The notes under the pieces are model-generated. The model ran no database searches, was not told where the DNA came from, and was given only the letters and a program-made list of their open reading frames with translations. From Rhizobium johnstonii 3841 (GTDB lineage: Bacteria; Pseudomonadota; Alphaproteobacteria; Rhizobiales; Rhizobiaceae), in assembly GCF_000009265.1 (NCBI RefSeq), contig NC_008380.1, forward strand, positions 3,167,501-3,231,500: a DNA stretch of 64,000 nt, written 5' to 3'. A program made the translations under genes and the position numbers. Of the stretch, positions 59,116 to 64,000 are shown in pieces; positions within the stretch are counted from its first letter, which is position 1; each line of letters begins with the position of its first letter.

Positions 59116-59652
59116 ATGGATCACACGGGCGAAGTTCTCATTCTCACCGGGCCGCCGGGCTCCGGAAAAACCACGACGGCCGAGGCGCTCGCCCGCGAGC
59201 CCGGCTCGCCGAAGGTCCACCTTCATTCCGACGACTTCTGGCATTTCATCAAGAACGGCGTGATCCCGCCCTATCTGCCGGAAGCGCATGAACAGAATGT
59301 CGTCGTCGTCGATGTATTGACCAAGGCGGCGACAGGCTATGCCGGCGGCGGCTACTTCGTCGTCGTCGACGGCATCGTCGGGCCTTGGTTCCTGGAACCG
59401 TTCCGGAAAATCGCGGCCCCCCTCCACTACGTGATTTTGCGTCCGCCGCTCGATGTCGCCATCCGGCGCTGCCGGGAGCGCGGCGGCGACACGCTGACCG
59501 ATCCCGGCCCTATTGCCGCGCTCCATCAGCAATTCTCGTCACTGGGCCCGTTCGAGCAACATGTCGTCTCGACGGAGGGGCACGACAGGGAAGATACGTT
59601 GCGCACGGTGATCGAGGCTATGCGCAGCGGCATGTTTCGCCTGGCGTCATAA
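59116..59652 (+). CDS. P-loop kinase/ATPase (AAA_33/zeta-like)
   Basis: A 178-aa protein with Walker A G-P-P-G-S-G-K-T-T at residues 12-20, then H-L-H-S-D-D-F-W-H-F-I (as in shikimate/zeta-toxin-like kinases), an acidic motif V-V-V-D-G-I-V-G and the lid Arg in I-R-R-C-R-E-R-G-G-D. Substrate unknown; the family includes aminoglycoside phosphotransferase-like and chloramphenicol phosphotransferase-like kinases. A GTG at 59098 is an alternative start; neither has a strong ribosome binding site. Confidence 0.78.
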   Translation: MDHTGEVLILTGPPGSGKTTTAEALAREPGSPKVHLHSDDFWHFIKNGVIPPYLPEAHEQNVVVVDVLTKAATGYAGGGYFVVVDGIVGPWFLEPFRKIAAPLHYVILRPPLDVAIRRCRERGGDTLTDPGPIAALHQQFSSLGPFEQHVVSTEGHDREDTLRTVIEAMRSGMFRLAS

Positions 59653-59841
59653 CGCAAGCCCCTCAGCTTTTGGCGCAAGCGGCAGACACTGTCGGGATCC
59701 ACTCACCCGATCCCGGTTCGTCCTCTCCGAGCGAGCCGGGAAACTCATGAGCGGACCTCATAAGTTCATGCCGATATCTCCGGCTAATCGCCGCCGGGCT
59801 TTGCCCTATCTTGGGATCAAACCTGGGAAGGAGAACTTGAA

Positions 59842-60828
59842 ATGATCAAGCGCAAGCTCGGCCAAAGAGGCCCTGACGTATCGGCGATCGGCTTCGGCTG
59901 CATGGGGCTGAACTACCATCGCGGGCCGGCGATGGAGCGTGGTGATGCCGTCGCGCTCCTGCGGGCGGCCCACGACCGGGGTGTCACCTTCTTCGACACG
60001 GCCGAAGCCTACGGGCCGTTCACCAACGAGGATCTCGTCGGCGAGGCGCTGGCGCCGATCCGTGATCAGGTGGTGATCGCGACGAAATTCGGCTTTAGGG
60101 ATGGCCGGCCGGAAGTCGGCCTGGATAGCCGGCCGCAACGCATCCGCGTGGTTGTCGAAGAAGCCCTCAAGCGGCTTCGCACCGATCGCATCGATATCTT
60201 CTACCAGCATCGGGTCGACCCTGACGTGCCGATCGAAGAGGTGGCAGGCACGGTGAAGGATCTGATTGGCGCCGGCAAAGTGCTGCATTTCGGCCTGTCA
60301 GAAGCGGGCGTCGAAGCCATCCGCCGCGCCCATGCCGTCCAGCCGGTCACCGTGTTGCAAAGCGAATATTCGCTATGGTGGCGCAATCCCGAACGGGAAA
60401 TCCTGCCTGTTGTCGAGGAACTCGGCATCGGCTTCGTACCCTATAGCCCGCTCGGCCGCGGGTTTCTGGCCGGCAAGATGGACGAAAACACCAGTTTCGA
60501 AAGCGGCAACGACCACCGCAAGACCAATCCGCGCCTCTCGGCCGAAAACCGCAAGGCGAACCAGCCGGTGGTCGATGCGATCGAGGCCATCGCCGCCCGC
60601 AGAAACGCCACCGCAGCTCAGGTCGCCATCGCCTGGCTGATGGCGCGCAAGCCCTGGATCGTCCCCATTCCCGGCACCACCAAGCTGCATCGGCTGGAGG
60701 AAAACATCGCCGCCGCCGACATCGCCTTCACATCGGAAGAACTGGCCGAGATCGACGCGGTCTTCTCAGGCATCGAGATCCACGGCGACCGCTACTCGGA
60801 AACATCGGCAGCCCGCGTCACGCGGTGA
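59842..60828 (+). CDS. aldo/keto reductase
   Basis: A 328-aa TIM-barrel NADPH-dependent oxidoreductase. The catalytic Asp and Tyr lie in F-F-D-T-A-E-A-Y-G, the Lys in V-I-A-T-K-F-G, and the His in D-I-F-Y-Q-H-R-V-D-P. The C-terminal I-V-P-I-P-G-T-T-K-L-H-R-L-E-E-N cofactor motif is clear. AAGGAGA precedes the ATG. Similar to the AKR13-like group of broad-specificity aldehyde reductases. Confidence 0.92.
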   Translation: MIKRKLGQRGPDVSAIGFGCMGLNYHRGPAMERGDAVALLRAAHDRGVTFFDTAEAYGPFTNEDLVGEALAPIRDQVVIATKFGFRDGRPEVGLDSRPQRIRVVVEEALKRLRTDRIDIFYQHRVDPDVPIEEVAGTVKDLIGAGKVLHFGLSEAGVEAIRRAHAVQPVTVLQSEYSLWWRNPEREILPVVEELGIGFVPYSPLGRGFLAGKMDENTSFESGNDHRKTNPRLSAENRKANQPVVDAIEAIAARRNATAAQVAIAWLMARKPWIVPIPGTTKLHRLEENIAAADIAFTSEELAEIDAVFSGIEIHGDRYSETSAARVTR

Positions 60829-60962
60829 ACCGACGCCCCTCAGTCGCCGACCGTAAAGCCCCATGGCGAGGGATCGACCAATTCGAGCGGCGGCATCATT
60901 CCCTGAGGTCTACGGGGCGGCGTTTGACTTCGACGCCGGTGTCACGGCCCCGAGAAACCCGC

Positions 60963-60992
60963 AAAACCGCCCGCGAGAAAACGCGGGCGGTT
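60963..60992 (-). terminator. intrinsic terminator of the OB-fold/Pro-rich operon
   Basis: On the minus strand AACCGCCCGCG-ttttct-CGCGGGCGG-TTTT forms an 11-bp GC-rich stem with a 6-base loop followed by four T. It lies 37 bases after the stop codon at 61029. Confidence 0.8.
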
Positions 60993-61028
60993 GCATCATC
61001 GTGTGGCACCCGCCTCAAGCGCGGATGA

Positions 61029-61442
61029 TCAGTCCTGGCCCTGCAGGCGGTCCATCACCTGGAGCAGCAGATCGGCGCAGGCCTTCATCGGTTCGTCCTC
61101 GGCGCATTTGAGATCGATCCGGGTGTTCCCGTCCTCGATCCGGAAATGGGCTGCCTTGGACGGCGGTGGCGGCGGCGGGCGATGACCGCGGAAACCACGG
61201 AAGCCCATGTCGCCTCTCCGACCATGCCAGCGGTAATCGGGACGATCTCCCGGCCGCGCATCCCGCCGGTCCGTCATCTGCTCATCGTCATCAGCAGTGG
61301 ACGGAGATGGCGGAGGAGGAGGCGAGCCGGGTTCGGCCGCTGCCGGTGGAGTCCCGGCGGATGGCGGAGCGGGCGGCTGTTGGGCGAAGGCGGTGCCGGC
61401 GAGTGCTGCAAGGGCAAGGCCTGATAGGAGAAGTCGTTGCAT
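61029..61442 (-). CDS. secreted Pro-rich protein
   Basis: A 137-aa protein with a signal peptide (MQRLLLSGLALAALAGTAFA). A Pro/Ala-rich segment (residues 20-50) and an R/D/G-rich part with a six-Pro run precede a C-terminal helix (D-L-K-C-A-E-D-E-P-M-K-A-C-A-D-L-L-L) with two Cys. No family recognised; periplasmic. It follows the OB-fold gene by 68 bases and is probably cotranscribed. Confidence 0.7.
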   Translation of the reverse strand: MQRLLLSGLALAALAGTAFAQQPPAPPSAGTPPAAAEPGSPPPPPSPSTADDDEQMTDRRDARPGDRPDYRWHGRRGDMGFRGFRGHRPPPPPPSKAAHFRIEDGNTRIDLKCAEDEPMKACADLLLQVMDRLQGQD

Positions 61443-61510
61443 GGAAGCGTTCCTTTCGGAGTTATGAGGCGTGTCTGTAAACACCGCAGCGCGGCTTTGG
61501 TTCACGCCCG

Positions 61511-61999
61511 TCACGGCCTGTGATCAAAATCTGCAAATCGTCTGTGCGGCGGACCTTTCGGCGGACGCAGCGCTTCGGTTCGTCCATCCTGACGAACGAG
61601 GTAGCTCGCATGCACGAAGCCGTCGTCGAAGCGTCCCTGGATGGTGACGACTTCATCCTTCGCGACAAGATCCCCATCCTCGCCAGCCCTGCCGGTTTCA
61701 ACAAGCGCCTTGCCGCTCTCGTCCTGCAACACGAACTTGTTGCCATAAATCTCGGCAACCTTGCCCTTGATGGTAACGAGGCTGGTGGCCGGCATGGCCG
61801 AAATCGCCACCGGCGTCATCGGCGCCATTTCAGGCGTGGGGCGCATCATCTTCACGGCGCTCGCGCCACCGGCAGCCCCGATGACAAGCGCCACGGCGGC
61901 CGCGATCACCGGGATCGCCAGCCGGCGCCGGCGTTGTCCTGGCGGCACGGGCGTGGCTGCGCCCTCGGAATGCGCGTTGTTCTGGTCTTCGTTCGGCAT
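61511..61999 (-). CDS. membrane-anchored bacterial OB-fold protein (YgiW/BOF-like)
   Basis: A 162-aa protein with a basic N-terminus, one helix (I-P-V-I-A-A-A-V-A-L-V-I-G-A-A-G-G) and an OB-like domain (V-T-I-K-G-K-V-A-E-I-Y-G-N-K-F-V-L-Q-D...V-V-T-I-Q-G-R-F-D-D-G-F-V-H). This resembles the stress-related YgiW/BOF proteins but is longer and membrane anchored. It is divergent from a response regulator/sensor pair, the same gene partnership as ygiW-qseBC in enterobacteria. Confidence 0.7.
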   Translation of the reverse strand: MPNEDQNNAHSEGAATPVPPGQRRRRLAIPVIAAAVALVIGAAGGASAVKMMRPTPEMAPMTPVAISAMPATSLVTIKGKVAEIYGNKFVLQDESGKALVETGRAGEDGDLVAKDEVVTIQGRFDDGFVHASYLVRQDGRTEALRPPKGPPHRRFADFDHRP

Positions 62000-62057
62000 A
62001 TATCTGCTCCTTGCTTCAGTAATAGTCGCAATCTAGCCGCCCCGCCCCCTCGCCTGC

Positions 62058-62086
62058 CTGAACCTCTCCGTTCAGATTGAGTTAAG
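62058..62086. promoter_or_regulatory. direct/inverted repeat site in the divergent promoter, candidate response-regulator box
   Basis: CTGAAC-N6-GTTCAG-N5-GTTAAG. The last two half-sites are a direct repeat with 11-base period, as for PmrA/PhoP/QseB-type regulators (on the other strand CTTAAC-N5-CTGAAC). Located between the OB-fold gene and the response regulator. Confidence 0.5.
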
Positions 62087-62145
62087 CTCGGCCCGATAGT
62101 TTTGGCCCCGTCCCCTGAGATGCCCTGCGATGAAAGCCCTGCCCC

Positions 62146-62814
62146 ATGCGCGTACTGCTCGTCGAAGATGACGAAGACCTGAGCGGCCGGATCGCTGCCG
62201 TGCTGCGATCGGAAAACTTCGTCGTCGATATCGCGCGCAACGGCGAGGACGCTCTCCATGCGGGGCTGACCGAACTCTTCGATGTCGCGATCCTCGACCT
62301 CGGCCTGCCGAAGATCGACGGGGTCAGCGTGCTGAAGGACTGGCGCGAGGGCGACCGCAACCTGCCGGTTCTGGTGCTGACGGCACGCGACGGCTGGCCG
62401 GACAAGGTCTCGAGCTTCAAGGCCGGCGCCGACGATTTTCTCGCCAAGCCCTTCAAGGTGGAAGAACTGGTGCTGCGCCTGCGCGCCCTGGTGCGCCGGG
62501 CAGCCGGCCACGCCGCCTCGCGGCTCGTCTGCGGCGCGCTCACCTTCGATGCGCAGCTCGGCACCTTCGAGCTCGACGGCCTGCCGCTGAAGCTGACGGC
62601 GCTGGAATGGCGGGTGCTCTCCTGCCTGATGCTGCGCAAGGAGATGATCGTCGACCGGCGCGAACTCACCGAGCGCGTCTATGACGGTGATGCCGAAGTC
62701 GACTCCAATTCCATCGAAGTCATCATCGCCCGCCTGCGCAAGAAGCTCGGGGCCGATCGGATCGAGACGGTGCGCGGCCGCGGTTATATGCTGACGGCAG
62801 CAGTGGCGCCATGA
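62146..62814 (+). CDS. OmpR-family response regulator (QseB/TctD/PmrA-like)
   Basis: A 222-aa regulator. The receiver domain has the acidic pocket E-D-D (residues 7-9), phospho-Asp in A-I-L-D-L-G-L-P-K-I-D-G (near residue 51), Thr in V-L-T-A-R-D and Lys in L-A-K-P-F. The C-terminal winged helix ends I-E-V-I-I-A-R-L-R-K-K-L...T-V-R-G-R-G-Y-M-L. Overlaps the kinase gene by ATGA. Likely activates the divergent OB-fold operon and itself. Confidence 0.93.
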   Translation: MRVLLVEDDEDLSGRIAAVLRSENFVVDIARNGEDALHAGLTELFDVAILDLGLPKIDGVSVLKDWREGDRNLPVLVLTARDGWPDKVSSFKAGADDFLAKPFKVEELVLRLRALVRRAAGHAASRLVCGALTFDAQLGTFELDGLPLKLTALEWRVLSCLMLRKEMIVDRRELTERVYDGDAEVDSNSIEVIIARLRKKLGADRIETVRGRGYMLTAAVAP

Positions 62815-64000
62815 AGGCCCCCTCCCTCAAACAGAAATCGATCGCCGGCCGGCTGCTGATGTTCTCGGGCTTCTTCGTGACGCTGGCGCTCCTCGTCGCC
62901 GCCATCGTGCTCTGGCTGGCGCTGAAGACGGTGGTGCGCGAGCAGGTCGACCAGCGTTTGGACACCCAGATCAACGCCCTTGCCGCTGCTGTGACGCGCG
63001 ACGCACAAGGCAGGATCACCTTGTCCGCGCCGCTCGATGCGCCGCCCTTCGATCGCCCCTCATCCGGCTGGTACTGGCAGATCGACGACGGGCAACAGCG
63101 CCTGACCTCCCGCTCCCTGATGAACGGCACGATAGACGCGCCGCCGCCCCGGCAGGACCTGCGCCATGTGCTGATGGGCATGCCGACATCAGGCAGGGGC
63201 GGTGATCACGGAAGAGGCCCGCTCTATCTTCGCCAGGCCGTGCGCAGCATCGACGGCATGACGCTGACGATCACCGCGACGGCGCCGATGATCGCCCTCG
63301 TCGGCCCGACGCTCCGCGCGCTCTTCTGGCTGGTGCCCTGCATGCTGCTATTAGGGCTCGTGCTGATGGCCGGCACGCTCTGGCAGATCCGCTTTGGTCT
63401 CAGGCCGCTGAAATCCATGGCGGCCAATATCGATGCCATCAACCGCGGAGAACGCGCCCGCCTGCCCGATGAGACAACCGCCGAGCTTGCGCCACTGTCG
63501 CTGAAAACCAATGCGCTGCTGGCGGCCAATGAAGAGCGGCTCGCCGCAACCCGCATGCAGTTCGCCAATCTCGCCCATGGCCTCAAGACGCCGGTGGCGA
63601 GCCTGCTGCTGGCGCTCGACGAGAAAAACGATCCGCAGGGCGCATTGCGCAGCCTCGCCGCCCGCATCGACAACCGGATCAAACACCACCTCGCCGCCGC
63701 CCGCCGCGTGATGGCATCATCAGACAATGTCGCCAGCACCGACCTGGCGGCCTCGGTCGCCGATCTCCACCGGGCGATCAGCCAGATCCACGCCGAGCGC
63801 AACATCGCCTTCGACACCGACATCGCCAAAGGCCTGCGCGTCGCCTGCGACGAAAGCGATGTCGAGGAAATGCTCGGCAACCTGATCGACAATGCCTTCA
63901 AATGGGCCGCCTCCCACGTCACCCTCCGCGCCCGCCGCGACGGCCCGACCGCCCGCATCACCATCGAGGACGACGGGCCGGGAATACCGCCGGATCGCCT
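62811..64000 (+). CDS. sensor histidine kinase (QseC/PhoQ-like), partial at window end
   Basis: The frame is open to the last base, so the C-terminus is missing. Visible are MKAPSLKQKSIAGRLLMFSG, a first helix (about residues 14-42), and a periplasmic domain of about 120 residues with a Pro/Gly-rich loop. A second helix (about 165-190) with a HAMP region follows. The H-box is F-A-N-L-A-H-G-L-K-T-P-V-A-S, with N-box L-G-N-L-I-D-N-A-F-K-W-A and G1 box E-D-D-G-P-G-I-P-P. The H-box has Gly-Leu-Lys after His rather than the usual Glu, as in the PhoQ branch. Confidence 0.9.
   Translation, partial: MKAPSLKQKSIAGRLLMFSGFFVTLALLVAAIVLWLALKTVVREQVDQRLDTQINALAAAVTRDAQGRITLSAPLDAPPFDRPSSGWYWQIDDGQQRLTSRSLMNGTIDAPPPRQDLRHVLMGMPTSGRGGDHGRGPLYLRQAVRSIDGMTLTITATAPMIALVGPTLRALFWLVPCMLLLGLVLMAGTLWQIRFGLRPLKSMAANIDAINRGERARLPDETTAELAPLSLKTNALLAANEERLAATRMQFANLAHGLKTPVASLLLALDEKNDPQGALRSLAARIDNRIKHHLAAARRVMASSDNVASTDLAASVADLHRAISQIHAERNIAFDTDIAKGLRVACDESDVEEMLGNLIDNAFKWAASHVTLRARRDGPTARITIEDDGPGIPPDR

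Overview
The window looks like an accessory or chromid-type stretch of a Rhizobium genome (R. leguminosarum/etli group). The DNA is GC-rich with alphaproteobacterial codon use. It carries rhizobial intergenic palindromic repeats, a coxMNOP-type terminal oxidase, an ECF sigma/NrsF pair, and many AraC regulators and importers or exporters typical of the group. No rRNA, tRNA, replication, plasmid-transfer or phage genes were seen, and no CRISPR array. The assignment to Rhizobium is inference from gene content and repeats.

Layout. 1-6.5 kb: the start of a GNAT gene, a Thr/Pro-repeat membrane protein, a PLP decarboxylase, a small phosphatase-like protein, an acetyltransferase, a methyltransferase, a secreted CHAP-like protein and an MFS permease. 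6.5-12.7 kb: two inverted RIME-like repeats flank a chimeric gene built on a copy of the kup leader. Then come tyrS, with a candidate Tyr-containing leader peptide and a start-codon hairpin, the K+ transporter kup and an NhaP-type antiporter. 13-17.3 kb: an intradiol-dioxygenase-like lipid-anchored or secreted protein, then a periplasmic molybdoenzyme/cytochrome b561/MXKDX-repeat operon. This operon diverges from an ECF sigma/NrsF operon, and both start regions carry matching GTAACC-CGAA promoters. 17.3-22 kb: a MITE-like element and two tandem beta-helix proteins with VCBS-like tails.

22-31.4 kb: an EamA transporter, a MacB/DevBCA-like ABC export operon with a membrane-bound AraC regulator, an epimerase, a 58-aa membrane protein, a VOC protein and a dienelactone-hydrolase-like protein. 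31.6-37.3 kb: a flavin monooxygenase relic, then an amine catabolism module. The module contains an APC permease, a translationally coupled 57-aa membrane protein and a copper amine oxidase, with a divergent AraC regulator. 37.3-43.1 kb: a signal-less ModA-like protein, the coxMNOP oxidase with a subunit IV, and a class I cytochrome c. 43.4-50 kb: LysE exporter, MYG1, HIT, a cobalamin-riboswitch-controlled FecBCD/BtuFCD-type importer, and a VapBC toxin-antitoxin pair.

50-64 kb: a Blh-type sulfur dioxygenase fusion, a DsrE protein and an AraC regulator. Next is a DUF1254 gene flanked by relics of DUF1214, AraC and VOC genes. Small stress-type proteins (cupin, VOC, DUF1127) follow, then a BTAD-TolB-TPR regulator, a P-loop kinase and an aldo/keto reductase. 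The end holds a ygiW/qseBC-like arrangement: a secreted Pro-rich protein and an OB-fold protein divergent from a response regulator and a histidine kinase that runs off the window.

The most interesting signals are the tyrS leader, the kup-leader chimera, the small protein coupled to the amine permease, the MITE-like hairpin element, and the several genes whose stop codons lie inside dispersed repeats.
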